From positions 62,001 through 126,000 of the forward strand of contig CAKPBI010000002.1 in NCBI GenBank assembly GCA_934140285.1: a stretch of DNA of 64,000 nucleotides, read 5' to 3'. Origin of the DNA: an uncultured Bacilli bacterium. Its GTDB lineage: Bacteria > Bacillota_I > Bacilli_A > ML615J-28 > CAG-313. Both the position numbers and the translations under genes were made by a program. Positions 8,000 to 16,990 of this stretch are shown in pieces (position 1 is the stretch's first letter; every line of letters begins with the position of its first letter). The notes under the pieces are model-generated. The model worked only from the letters and a program-made list of their open reading frames with translations. It ran no database searches and was not told where the DNA came from.

Positions 8000-10900
8000 T
8001 TATTTATTTAAATCTTCTTCGCTAACTTTAATAATAATATCTAAGATTCTATTAAATTCAGCAGAGTCACCAGAAACAACAATACTACCCTTATTGTCTT
8101 TTAAGTATTCAATGAACTTAGCAGATAAAACATCAGAACCAGATAATTCAGTAACAGCATTAGTATACCAAGTATCAATTCTTGATTTAATATTTGTATC
8201 TAGAGTGTAACCACTTTTATATTCAATATCATATTTATCTTTTAAAGTTTTAACTGCTTCATTGTAGATTTCTTTCTTATATGTAACTGTAGCATTAACA
8301 TTGTTAGATGCTTTTTGAACTAAGTTATAAATTAATACATCTTCTTCACTAGGAAGTTTAGAAATATCAGTTACGCCTAAAGCAATAATTTTATGATAAC
8401 CATAAGTAGTTTCAGTAGTATTCTTAGAAATATAAGGAACATCAAATGTGCCTTCATAACCAGCTTCTTTAATATCTTTATACATTGTTTCAAGTTCACT
8501 TAAGAATTCTTCAGCAAGACTTGAAGTATTACTGTAATCTTGAGCACTTTCAACTTTTAACATTAAACCAGCTTTTTTGAATTTAGCCCAGTAATTATAT
8601 GTATAAATTGTATCAAGTTCAGTTGGAGCACTTAGTGGTTCTTCAAAACCAGCATTTTTATAATTTGTAACAATTTCATTTATTTGATTGTAAATACCAC
8701 TCTTATCAGTTGAATCGGCTAATTCTAATACTTTTGTAAGTAATTCATCAACTAAAGCTCTTTGTTCGTCTGTCCAAGTAGATGTTTCAAATTCATAATT
8801 ATCATCATCAATAGTGTGTTTGTCACTTTGTGTATCAACTTCACTATCAAAGTCATTATCAACGTAAACCATAAGGTTAACAACTTTTAAACCATACCAT
8901 TTTTCTTGAGCTTCTTTCATCTTCTTATATACATCAGTTTCTTCCCAAGTGCCTTCACCAGCAGTAGTATATAAACTTTCTGTATAATCAGTTAAAGCTT
9001 TTGTATAAATAGAACCACCAAAATTAGCATTTGTTAATAATTCTTCATCAGAATAAGAACCAAAGTAATCATGCTTAAAGTTGTTCCAACCATATTTAGC
9101 AGGGAAGTTAGGAGTAAATCCATAATATGATAAGTATGAATATGTGAAGTAATTTAATTCAAAATTCTTACGGAATCCACCAATTTCATTTTCAAGTAAA
9201 TCTCTAAACGTTTTACTATCTTTAACATCATTTGTGTATGAGTTATAAATAGTATTGAATTTACTTGAAATAATACGATATTGGTTAATTAGATCAACAG
9301 TAGTTGAAACAGCATATTTGTCTTTTAATTCTTCAAATAAAGTTTCAGCAGTAATTTCAACATCTTTTTTATTTACAGTAAATCTTGCGACTACTGTAGA
9401 TTCTTTTTTCTTAGAGTCAACATATTTATCATAATCAGTAAGTTTTAATGTAGTTTCATAGAAGTAAGTATAACGATAATCATAAATAGCTTCTAGGTAA
9501 CGATCAAAGATTTGTAAGTTAGCTTCTTGACGTTTTTGATAAATCATCTTAGAAATATTATTATCAGTTAATTCAGCTTCTAATAATTTTTCTTCAATTT
9601 CAGCTTTGATGTCAGCATCATTGTAATCATTGATTACTTGTTTTCCCCATTTGATTGCTAAAACATAATAATCACCACATTTTTGAGGTTTAATTGTATA
9701 TGTCTTGTAGAATTTGCTAGCGTCATCTGATAATGGATATGTAGTAGAATCAACTTTTAAAATAGATGATAATGAAGAGTTAATATCAGAAAGTTCTTTT
9801 GTAGACCAAACTAATTTAACGCCTTTTTCTTCTAATTCATCAAGTTTTTCTTTAGTAAAACTATAAGTATAGAATGGATCAACATCTCCAACCGTTAATG
9901 TTGTAACTTCATCAGGTTCAGTTGAAGGTTCAACAGTAAATTCAAATGTCGATTTAGATTCATCTAAGTCATTATATTTAACAGTTGCAGTAACAGTAAC
10001 TTTAACATTTTTAGCATCTTTGCCATCTTTACCAACAGGAGAAGTGTAAACTAAAGTTTTTCCATCTTCAGCTAAAACTAAATTTGAGTTTTCAGCAACA
10101 GACCAAGTGATTGTCGCAACATCACTTGAACCATTTAATTTAACTTCAAGAGGAAGAACTACATTTCCTTTAACAGTCTTGTGATCTTCTAATACACTCT
10201 TAATAGCAGCGTTAATTTTTGATAAAGTCTTTTCTTTAGAAATAGTTTCAGTATAATCATCACTTGAAATTTGTTTACCAAGATATTTATATACTAAATT
10301 ATATAATTCAAAGAATTTATCAAATACTTCAGTAGAAGATAAGAATTCACTAGCAGGAATAGTTGTATCATTAGAGTTGTTATAATCATAACTAGCTTTA
10401 ACCCAACCATCTTTACCAAGTACTACTCTATTAGTATTAATACCAACAGAATTCATAGCTTTTAAAGCAGCTTCTTCACTTGTGAAAGGAATAAATAAAC
10501 CAATAACATTGTCTGAATAATTTTTTTCGTAATATTCTTTAAATTTGTCTTCATCAAAGTAACCATCTTTACCATCTTTTTCACGACTAGCTTTAAGTTC
10601 AGCTTTGTAAGCATCTTTAGCAGCTTCTCTACGTGCATATTGTAAAGCATAGTATTTACGAACAACCGTCCAAACAGATGAATCTAATTTATAAGCATCT
10701 TTAGCAGCTTCATCAACACTCTTCATAAGGTTATTCATTAATAAAGAATTAATCAAATCATCCCATTTTTCTTGGTTTGCTTTTTTAATTCCTTCTTCAT
10801 CAGTAGAAGTAAGAACCTTTTTAAATACACTTTCCATAATGTATTTATCTAAACCACTAAGTTCAGCAAGTGAAGTAGATTTAACGTTTACTTCATTTAC

Positions 10901-11170
10901 TTTTTCTTCGTAAATCTTACTATCAACAAGTCTTAGTAATTCATCAACACCATAGCTTTGTTTCATGTATGTATATAAACGATCATTAGTAACTTTCATA
11001 TCACCAAGAGTTAGATATACATCATCACTTTTGTCAATCTTAGGTGTTTTGTTTGAGCATCCTTTTGCGGATGTAACAACAATTGCGATAATAACAACAA
11101 GTATTAACGCAAGTGCAACTGGGGCTATACGCTTAGCAGCGTCTTTTCCAGTCATAGCTTTTTCACTCAT
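8000..11170 (-). CDS. Giant SurA/PrsA-like lipoprotein or membrane-anchored foldase-like protein
   Basis: 1056 aa from the ATG at 11170, which follows AAGGAGTG; a longer frame reaching 11257 has no ribosome site and runs into the promoter. The N-terminus has a hydrophobic segment (about 16-36) ending SAKGC, a marginal lipobox, so it is lipid- or membrane-anchored. LGDMKVTNDRLYTYMKQSYG is the same N-terminal module as in the downstream gene. Residues about 330-440 look like a bacterial Ig-like insert (TITWSVAENSNLVLAEDGKT, then VTVTATVKYND) that the neighbour lacks. Shared C-terminal motifs include KYGWNNFKHDYFG and KFKKAGLML. Only 14 nt separate the two genes, so they form one operon. A foldase role is inferred from distant similarity. 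Confidence 0.72.
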   Translation of the reverse strand: MSEKAMTGKDAAKRIAPVALALILVVIIAIVVTSAKGCSNKTPKIDKSDDVYLTLGDMKVTNDRLYTYMKQSYGVDELLRLVDSKIYEEKVNEVNVKSTSLAELSGLDKYIMESVFKKVLTSTDEEGIKKANQEKWDDLINSLLMNNLMKSVDEAAKDAYKLDSSVWTVVRKYYALQYARREAAKDAYKAELKASREKDGKDGYFDEDKFKEYYEKNYSDNVIGLFIPFTSEEAALKAMNSVGINTNRVVLGKDGWVKASYDYNNSNDTTIPASEFLSSTEVFDKFFELYNLVYKYLGKQISSDDYTETISKEKTLSKINAAIKSVLEDHKTVKGNVVLPLEVKLNGSSDVATITWSVAENSNLVLAEDGKTLVYTSPVGKDGKDAKNVKVTVTATVKYNDLDESKSTFEFTVEPSTEPDEVTTLTVGDVDPFYTYSFTKEKLDELEEKGVKLVWSTKELSDINSSLSSILKVDSTTYPLSDDASKFYKTYTIKPQKCGDYYVLAIKWGKQVINDYNDADIKAEIEEKLLEAELTDNNISKMIYQKRQEANLQIFDRYLEAIYDYRYTYFYETTLKLTDYDKYVDSKKKESTVVARFTVNKKDVEITAETLFEELKDKYAVSTTVDLINQYRIISSKFNTIYNSYTNDVKDSKTFRDLLENEIGGFRKNFELNYFTYSYLSYYGFTPNFPAKYGWNNFKHDYFGSYSDEELLTNANFGGSIYTKALTDYTESLYTTAGEGTWEETDVYKKMKEAQEKWYGLKVVNLMVYVDNDFDSEVDTQSDKHTIDDDNYEFETSTWTDEQRALVDELLTKVLELADSTDKSGIYNQINEIVTNYKNAGFEEPLSAPTELDTIYTYNYWAKFKKAGLMLKVESAQDYSNTSSLAEEFLSELETMYKDIKEAGYEGTFDVPYISKNTTETTYGYHKIIALGVTDISKLPSEEDVLIYNLVQKASNNVNATVTYKKEIYNEAVKTLKDKYDIEYKSGYTLDTNIKSRIDTWYTNAVTELSGSDVLSAKFIEYLKDNKGSIVVSGDSAEFNRILDIIIKVSEEDLNK

Positions 11171-11228
11171 TTTTTTCACTCCTTTTTTAAAAAATTGGTT
11201 ATTTATATCTTTTGAAAATAACAAATAT

Positions 11229-11257
11229 ATAATATCATTTTTTTTAAAAAAACTCAA
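11229..11257 (-). promoter_or_regulatory. Sigma-A promoter of the large lipoprotein pair, TTGAGT-N17-TATTAT
   Basis: On the minus strand TTGAGT (11252-11257) and TATTAT (11229-11234) are 17 bp apart, with TGA directly before the -10. The leader to the ATG at 11170 is about 50 nt. Confidence 0.7.
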
Positions 11258-11304
11258 CTAAAATATAGATAAATTGGTTGTTTTTAAACTAATATTAATG
11301 AGTA

Positions 11305-11331
11305 TCACAAAACAATGTGAAATTAATGTGA
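11305..11331. promoter_or_regulatory. Phased TCACA/TGTGA half-sites, possible operator
   Basis: TCACA (11305-11309), TGTGA (11316-11320) and TGTGA (11327-11331) follow one another with exactly 6 bp between each pair, an 11-bp period. The first two form an inverted repeat. The cluster lies about 50 bp upstream of the -35 of the large lipoprotein operon and about 125 bp upstream of the yjcZ-like gene. A regulator binding here is only inferred. Confidence 0.35.
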
Positions 11332-11457
11332 AATATTATTTTTATATTAAATATAGGCATTTGTAATATACAACAAATAATCAACAACGTATTATGTAGT
11401 AGACCTTATTATTGTTTACTGTTTGATTTTTTAAGCCACTTGAAAGGAGGAAGAATC

Positions 11458-11547
11458 ATGAATAATGGTCGTCAAGAATATGGGTATGCATTTATCCTTG
11501 TATTATTCATTCTACTTGTAATCATTGGTGCTTGCTGGGCATTTTAA
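11458..11547 (+). CDS. YjcZ-family tiny sporulation membrane protein
   Basis: A 29-codon gene with a very strong ribosome site (AAAGGAGG, 7 nt before the ATG). It encodes a short polar start (NNGRQEYGY) followed by one membrane helix, FILVLFILLVIIGACW. This matches the tiny transmembrane proteins of the YjcZ family of spore formers, which typically read GFALIVVLFILLIIVG. The gene stands alone, with its own strong hairpin terminator. About 290 bp lie between the large lipoprotein start and this gene; they hold the minus-strand promoter and the phased half-sites, and I could not identify a sporulation sigma promoter there. Confidence 0.82.
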   Translation: MNNGRQEYGYAFILVLFILLVIIGACWAF

Positions 11548-11550
11548 GAT

Positions 11551-11587
11551 TAAGATAAAACACTGACATTGTCAGTGTTTTATCTTA
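11551..11587. terminator. Long perfect hairpin terminator after the YjcZ-type gene
   Basis: Two 18-nt arms (11551-11568 and 11570-11587) are fully complementary, with the loop-proximal bases forming the turn. The GC-rich core CACTGAC/GTCAGTG is followed by TTTT. Confidence 0.85.
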
Positions 11588-11678
11588 TTACTAGGAAATA
11601 TTCAATAAGTAATAAAACTAATAATTAATAGTTTTTATTCTTTTCATTCAAAATAAAATTATTCTATTATGTATTTGA

Positions 11679-11707
11679 TTGAAAAAATATGGCTTTTATG
11701 GTATAAT
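11679..11707 (+). promoter_or_regulatory. Sigma-A promoter, TTGAAA-N17-TATAAT
   Basis: TTGAAA (11679-11684) and TATAAT (11702-11707) are 17 bp apart, with TGG before the -10. It drives the walJ operon. Confidence 0.8.
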
Positions 11708-11732
11708 AATTTGAAAAGTAGAGGGAATAAAT

Positions 11733-12524
11733 ATGAAAGTTACGATACTCGCTAGTGGATCAAAAGGTAACTCCACCTACATTGAAACACCAAAAACAAA
11801 AATTTTGATTGATGCAGGGATTAGCTACCTTCAAATCAAACAAAGATTAAATGAAGAAAAAATCGAACTATGTAATATAGACGCAATATTTGTATCTCAT
11901 GAACATGCAGATCATGTATTATATCTTGCGAGTGTACTTTGTCGTACTAACGCAAAATTATATATTGATAAAATTTCATATGATATTATTAACAAAAAAA
12001 CTAATAATTCCTTATTGCCATTTGAAGTAACATTTATAAAAGATGATTTAAAATATCAATTAGAAGATATTGTTGTTGTGCCAATTTCTTTATCTCATGA
12101 TTCTAAAGCAATTCATGGGTTTTTAATGAAAGAATTAAACACTGATGTTAACAAAACATTTGCTTCAATAACAGATACGGGAATTATTCCTCAAAAGTAT
12201 TTTTCCATTTTATCATCGATTAATACTATTTTTATTGAATCAAATCATGATGTAGAAATGTTAATGTCTAGTCGTAGACCATGGATATTAATTCAACGTA
12301 TCCTTTCTCCAAAAGGTCATTTATCAAATCAAGAATGTATGGAATATTTGACAAAGTTTGTTTCTAAACATACTAAAAACATAATTCTCGCTCACTTAAG
12401 CGAAGACTGTAATCTAGAAAAACTAGCTGAGGCGGAGTGTTATAAATACTTTACAGAGAGCCTTCCCTTTAAACTTTATATAGCAAAACAATATGAAGAA
12501 CTCCCTTTAATAGAGGTAGAATAA
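11733..12524 (+). CDS. walJ: WalJ/YycJ metallo-beta-lactamase-fold hydrolase
   Basis: 263 aa, the usual length. The N-terminus LASGSKGNSTYI and the metal motif SHEHADH (HxHxDH) identify the WalJ/YycJ group; further metal ligands are plausible at LSHD, ITDTG and LAHLSED. WalJ is thought to act at the interface of cell wall control (WalRK) and DNA replication in Firmicutes. No walRK genes are visible here, but rlmH follows directly, as in Bacillus, where yycJ and rlmH are near neighbours. The stop codon abuts the rlmH ATG (TAAATG), so the two are likely translationally coupled. Confidence 0.93.
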   Translation: MKVTILASGSKGNSTYIETPKTKILIDAGISYLQIKQRLNEEKIELCNIDAIFVSHEHADHVLYLASVLCRTNAKLYIDKISYDIINKKTNNSLLPFEVTFIKDDLKYQLEDIVVVPISLSHDSKAIHGFLMKELNTDVNKTFASITDTGIIPQKYFSILSSINTIFIESNHDVEMLMSSRRPWILIQRILSPKGHLSNQECMEYLTKFVSKHTKNIILAHLSEDCNLEKLAEAECYKYFTESLPFKLYIAKQYEELPLIEVE

Positions 12525-12983
12525 ATGATAAGAATTATTTGTGTGGGAAAAATAAAAGAGAATTATATATCTAAAGGAATTGATGAATACTTAAAAAGAT
12601 TAAATGGATATCAAAAGATAGAAATAGTAGAACTAAAAGAAGGAAATAATATTGATATTACAAAAACAATCAAAACTGAAGGCGAAGATATCCTTTCAAA
12701 AATTAATTCTGATGATTTTGTAATAACCCTTGAAATTGAAGGAAAAATGATTTCAAGTGTTGAACTAGCAGAAAAGATTCAAAATTTATTAACATATGGA
12801 AAAACAAAAATTGATTTCATTATTGGCGGATCATGGGGCTTAAGTGATGAAGTTAAAAAAAGAAGTAACTATGCTTTATCATTTTCAAAATTTACCTTTC
12901 CTCATCAATTAATGAGATTAGTTTTAATTGAACAAATATATCGTGCATTTACGATAATTAACAATAAAGAATATCATAAGTAA
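12525..12983 (+). CDS. rlmH: 23S rRNA pseudouridine-1915 N3-methyltransferase RlmH
   Basis: 152 aa SPOUT methyltransferase. The trefoil-knot motif FIIGGSWGLSDEV is present, and the protein ends in the hallmark NNKEYHK. It uses SAM to methylate pseudouridine 1915 in helix 69 of 23S rRNA. It starts immediately after the walJ stop and precedes a membrane protein gene by 11 nt. Confidence 0.97.
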   Translation: MIRIICVGKIKENYISKGIDEYLKRLNGYQKIEIVELKEGNNIDITKTIKTEGEDILSKINSDDFVITLEIEGKMISSVELAEKIQNLLTYGKTKIDFIIGGSWGLSDEVKKRSNYALSFSKFTFPHQLMRLVLIEQIYRAFTIINNKEYHK

Positions 12984-12994
12984 AGGAGACAAAT

Positions 12995-13861
12995 ATGATT
13001 GATTTAATTACAAACATTTTATTTTTAGTTGTTACCGTTGGATTTGTTGGTGCATATACATATAGTTTAGTACTAAACTTAATTCGTGCAATCAAAACAA
13101 ACAAAAGTATTAAAGAAAACCCTCAAATGGTTGAAGCAACAATTATTGAAGTTACCCCAATAAAAAAACGTGTTTATATTAAAGCACAATATACTTCTCA
13201 AAGTAATCATCGTGTATTTGACACAGTTTTTGAATTAACGCAAGCTGAGTTTAAAGATCAATATTATGTTGGTCAAAAGATTAACCTTGTTTATCCAAAA
13301 ATTGAAGGAACAAATAAGATTCATTGCTTCCCTGTGTATATGGAAGGCCAAAAACTTTCATTAGAAGCAGGCCCAATCTTTACTGATGCTTTAATGGTTG
13401 CGGCTGGTTTATTTATTTGTTTATACTCTTTATTTAGAATGCTTACAGTTAACGCCTTTAAAGGTGGAGTAGCCCTTGTAAATATGGGACTATCATCAAG
13501 CGAAACAGAAATTCCTTGTACGCTACCATTATTTACGTTTGTTATCTTCCTAGTAATCTATATTGTTTTAATAAGTTACTTAATCGAAAGAATTGTTGGT
13601 ATTTCTAAAGATCATAGTGAAAACTATTTAAAAATTTGTGGTTTACTTGTTAAAGCAGAAGTAACAACATACAAACTTACAAGAACAAAGAATGCTCAAG
13701 GAACAAGACAAGCTCAAGTTAAAATTACCTTTAGTACTAATAAAGGTGAACAAATAGAAGCAGAGATATATTCCTTCATGTATACAGAAAATCCTGAACA
13801 ATATATTAGTATTTTATATGATCCAAGACGACCAAAGATGGCCGTATACCTAAAGGGATAA
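12995..13861 (+). CDS. Hypothetical membrane protein, possibly DUF3592-like
   Basis: 288 aa with an AAAGGAG site. An N-terminal membrane segment (about 5-27) is followed by a small beta-rich domain (about 43-115, containing [20 protein letters not shown]). Two or three further membrane segments lie at about 125-145 and 175-200, and a second beta-rich domain at about 215-288 ends [14 protein letters not shown]. The two soluble domains look alike in outline, suggesting an internal duplication; the layout resembles DUF3592-type proteins. The function is unknown. It sits between rlmH and uvrB with gaps of 11 and 1 nt. Confidence 0.75.
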   Translation: MIDLITNILFLVVTVGFVGAYTYSLVLNLIRAIKTNKSIKENPQMVEATIIEVTPIKKRVYIKAQYTSQSNHRVFDTVFELTQAEFKDQYYVGQKINLVYPKIEGTNKIHCFPVYMEGQKLSLEAGPIFTDALMVAAGLFICLYSLFRMLTVNAFKGGVALVNMGLSSSETEIPCTLPLFTFVIFLVIYIVLISYLIERIVGISKDHSENYLKICGLLVKAEVTTYKLTRTKNAQGTRQAQVKITFSTNKGEQIEAEIYSFMYTENPEQYISILYDPRRPKMAVYLKG

Positions 13862-13862
13862 T

Positions 13863-15845
13863 ATGAAAAAGTTTGAACTTGTTGCTCCCTATAAACCAAT
13901 GGGAGATCAAATCCAAGCCATTGAAAGAATAACAAGCAATCTTGAAATGGGAATTAAAGAACAAACTTTATTAGGTGCAACAGGAACTGGAAAAACATTT
14001 ACAATGGCTAATGTTATTGCGAATGTCAATAAACCTACATTAGTCTTAGCTCACAATAAAACACTAGCAGGACAATTATATGCAGAATTAAAAGCCTTCT
14101 TTCCAAATAATCGAGTTGAATACTTTATCTCATACTATGATTATTATCAACCAGAAGCGTATGTTCCTAGTAAAGATATGTATATTGAAAAAGATTCTAG
14201 CATTAATGATGAAATTGACCAAATGCGTCACGCTGCAACATCATCAATCTTAGAACGCCGTGATACCATTATTGTCGCAAGTGTATCTTGTATATATGGT
14301 ATAGGTGACCCCGAAGATTATGGAAACTCAATGCTAACTATTCGTGTAAATGATAATCTTCGTCGTGATGATTTAATTGATAAACTTGTTAAACAACAAT
14401 TCATATATAGTTCAATCAGTTTTGAAAGAGGTATGTTTAGAGTAAAAGGGGATCATATTGATATCTTACCTACATACGAAAATAGTGAAGCTATCAGAAT
14501 TAGTTTCTTCGATGATGAAGTTGAAAAGATTGCAATATTTGATGTTGCAACAGGAAAAATCATTAGAAGTGTGGAATTAATAAATATCTTTCCAGCTACT
14601 CACTTCGTAATGAACGAAGAAAAAAAAGAAGAAGCTATGCGTAGAATAAAACAAGAACTAGATGAAAGAATAGCATATTTCTTAAGCATTAATAAGCCTC
14701 TAGAAGCAGAACGTATCAAACAACGTACAATGTATGACTTAGAAATGTTAAAAGAAGTAGGAAGTTGCTCTGGTATAGAAAACTATTCAAGACATCTTTC
14801 CTTAAGAAACGAAGGAGAAACTCCATCTGTACTACTCGATTTCTTTGATAAAGATTATTTAATGATCATTGATGAATCCCATGTTACTATTCCTCAAGTT
14901 AGGGGAATGTACAACGGAGATAGAAGTAGAAAACAAACTTTGGTTGATTATGGTTTTCGTCTACCTTCAGCTCTTGATAATAGACCTTTAAATTTTGAAG
15001 AGTTTGAACAAAAAATTAATCAAGTTGTTTATGTTTCAGCAACTCCAGGTGATTATGAACTAAGTAGATCATATGAGATTATTGAACAAATCATTAGACC
15101 TACGGGTCTTCTTGATCCTCTAGTTGAGGTTCGTCCTACTCTTAATCAGATTGATTATATTCTTGCGGATATCAAAGAAAGAATAAAAAATAATGAACGT
15201 ACATTAATAACAACCCTAACAATTAAAATGAGTGAAGACTTAACTGCTTACTTAAAAGAAGTTGGTATTAAAGTTGCTTACCTACATTCTGAAATTAAAG
15301 CCTTAGAACGATTAGAAATTATTAGAGCCTTGAGAAAAGGAACATATGATGTATTAGTTGGTATTAATCTTTTAAGAGAAGGATTAGACATACCTGAGGT
15401 TAGTTTAATATGTATACTTGATGCAGACAAAGAAGGCTTCTTACGAAGTGAAAGATCACTAATTCAAACTATCGGCCGTGCTGCGAGAAATGCTAATGGT
15501 AAAGTAGTGCTTTATGCTGATACAATGACTGACTCAATGACAAAAGCAATCAACGAAACTAATCGTCGTCGTAAAATTCAAAATGAATATAATATTGAAC
15601 ATCACATAATACCTCAAACAATCATCAAAGAAATTGGTGAATCAGTATCAATCGTAAACCCTGATACTGGCGAGGTTGTAGAAGATGTAATTGACAAAGA
15701 AACATACAAGACAATGTCAAAAGTAGAAAAGAAACAATTAATCGAAAAATTAGAACTTGCGATGAAAAAAGCATCAAAAGAACTAAATTTCGAAGAAGCA
15801 ATTATGTTAAGAGATACAATCTTAGAACTAAAAGCAGAAAATTAA
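13863..15845 (+). CDS. uvrB: UvrABC excinuclease subunit B
   Basis: 660 aa, full length. The Walker A loop GATGTGKTF (about residues 38-46), the beta-hairpin region [12 protein letters not shown], the Walker B IIDESH and the helicase motif QTIGRAARN are all present, and the C-terminus carries the UVR domain that binds UvrC. UvrB is the DNA damage-verifying helicase-like subunit of nucleotide excision repair. In many Firmicutes uvrA follows uvrB; here mnmA follows 15 nt later and uvrA is not in the window. Confidence 0.98.
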   Translation: MKKFELVAPYKPMGDQIQAIERITSNLEMGIKEQTLLGATGTGKTFTMANVIANVNKPTLVLAHNKTLAGQLYAELKAFFPNNRVEYFISYYDYYQPEAYVPSKDMYIEKDSSINDEIDQMRHAATSSILERRDTIIVASVSCIYGIGDPEDYGNSMLTIRVNDNLRRDDLIDKLVKQQFIYSSISFERGMFRVKGDHIDILPTYENSEAIRISFFDDEVEKIAIFDVATGKIIRSVELINIFPATHFVMNEEKKEEAMRRIKQELDERIAYFLSINKPLEAERIKQRTMYDLEMLKEVGSCSGIENYSRHLSLRNEGETPSVLLDFFDKDYLMIIDESHVTIPQVRGMYNGDRSRKQTLVDYGFRLPSALDNRPLNFEEFEQKINQVVYVSATPGDYELSRSYEIIEQIIRPTGLLDPLVEVRPTLNQIDYILADIKERIKNNERTLITTLTIKMSEDLTAYLKEVGIKVAYLHSEIKALERLEIIRALRKGTYDVLVGINLLREGLDIPEVSLICILDADKEGFLRSERSLIQTIGRAARNANGKVVLYADTMTDSMTKAINETNRRRKIQNEYNIEHHIIPQTIIKEIGESVSIVNPDTGEVVEDVIDKETYKTMSKVEKKQLIEKLELAMKKASKELNFEEAIMLRDTILELKAEN

Positions 15846-15860
15846 AAAGGAGGAGTATAT

Positions 15861-16988
15861 ATGCCTAATAAACCAAAAGTAATAATCGGTCTTTCTGGTG
15901 GTGTTGATAGTAGTGTTGGCATTATAAAACTACAAGAAGCAGGTTATGATGTAGAAGCAATGTTTATGAGAAACTGGGATTCTGCAGTCAATAATGATAT
16001 TTTAGGCAATCCTGATTTAATGGATGAAGTGTGTCCACAAGAAAAAGACTATATGGATGCTAAGCGTGTTGCTGAACAATTAGGTGTAAAACTATATCGT
16101 ATAGACTTTATAGAAGAATATTGGAATGAAGTATTTACTTATTTTCTAGAAGAATACAAAAGAAATCGTACTCCTAATCCTGATATTTTATGTAATAAAG
16201 AAATTAAATTTAAAGCCTTCTTAAAAAAAGCAGAAGAAATGGGAGCTGATTATATTGCGATGGGACACTATGCAAGAGTTATCCATGATGGCGATAAACA
16301 CTACTTGCTAAGGGGAGTAGATAGCAATAAAGATCAAACATACTTTTTATCTCAGCTAACTTCTGCTCAACTTTCTAAAGCCTTATTCCCAGTAGGTGAA
16401 TTAACAAAACCTGAAGTTAGAAAGATAGCAACTGAGCACAATTTAGTGGTAGCTACAAAAAAGGATTCAACGGGAATTTGTTTTATTGGTGAAAGAAATT
16501 TCAAAGAGTTTCTTAAAAACTACTTACCAGCACAACCTGGAAATATGGTAACATCAGATGGAACCGTCGTAGGAACTCACGAAGGAATAATGTATTATAC
16601 CATTGGGCAACGACATGGCTTAGGTATTGGTGGCCCTGGAGAAGCTTGGTTTGTAATCGGTAAAAACCCTCAAAAGAATGAATTAATTGTGGGACAAGGT
16701 GATGAACAAGAACTTCTATTTGCTAATCGTGCAATCATTAAAGACATTAATATTATTAATGGTCCGCTAGTAAACACAGATACCTTATCTGCGAAGTTTC
16801 GTTATCGTGCTCCCGATGTAAAGGTAAAAATCAAATATCTTGATGACAATACCATAGAAGTTATAACCTCAGAACCGGTTAAAGCCATTACCCCTGGTCA
16901 AGCTTGTGTATTTTATGATGGAGAGTATTGTCTTGGTGGTGGCACCATTGATGAAGTATATATGGATGATGTGAAACGGAGATACTAA
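15861..16988 (+). CDS. mnmA: tRNA-specific 2-thiouridylase MnmA
   Basis: 375 aa. The PP-loop GLSGGVDSS (10-18) binds ATP, and the two catalytic cysteines are visible as Cys111 (DILCNKE) and Cys207 (STGICF). It thiolates U34 of tRNAs for Lys, Glu and Gln, using sulfur relayed from a cysteine desulfurase. An AAAGGAGG site precedes the ATG. It is cotranscribed between uvrB and recD2; mnmA-recD2 adjacency is common in Bacilli. Confidence 0.98.
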   Translation: MPNKPKVIIGLSGGVDSSVGIIKLQEAGYDVEAMFMRNWDSAVNNDILGNPDLMDEVCPQEKDYMDAKRVAEQLGVKLYRIDFIEEYWNEVFTYFLEEYKRNRTPNPDILCNKEIKFKAFLKKAEEMGADYIAMGHYARVIHDGDKHYLLRGVDSNKDQTYFLSQLTSAQLSKALFPVGELTKPEVRKIATEHNLVVATKKDSTGICFIGERNFKEFLKNYLPAQPGNMVTSDGTVVGTHEGIMYYTIGQRHGLGIGGPGEAWFVIGKNPQKNELIVGQGDEQELLFANRAIIKDINIINGPLVNTDTLSAKFRYRAPDVKVKIKYLDDNTIEVITSEPVKAITPGQACVFYDGEYCLGGGTIDEVYMDDVKRRY

Positions 16989-16990
16989 AA

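Noticed and set aside
11171..11257. 29-residue N-terminal extension of the 1056-aa lipoprotein
   Set aside because: The extension would place the start inside the -35 element, and a strong ribosome site precedes the ATG at 11170.
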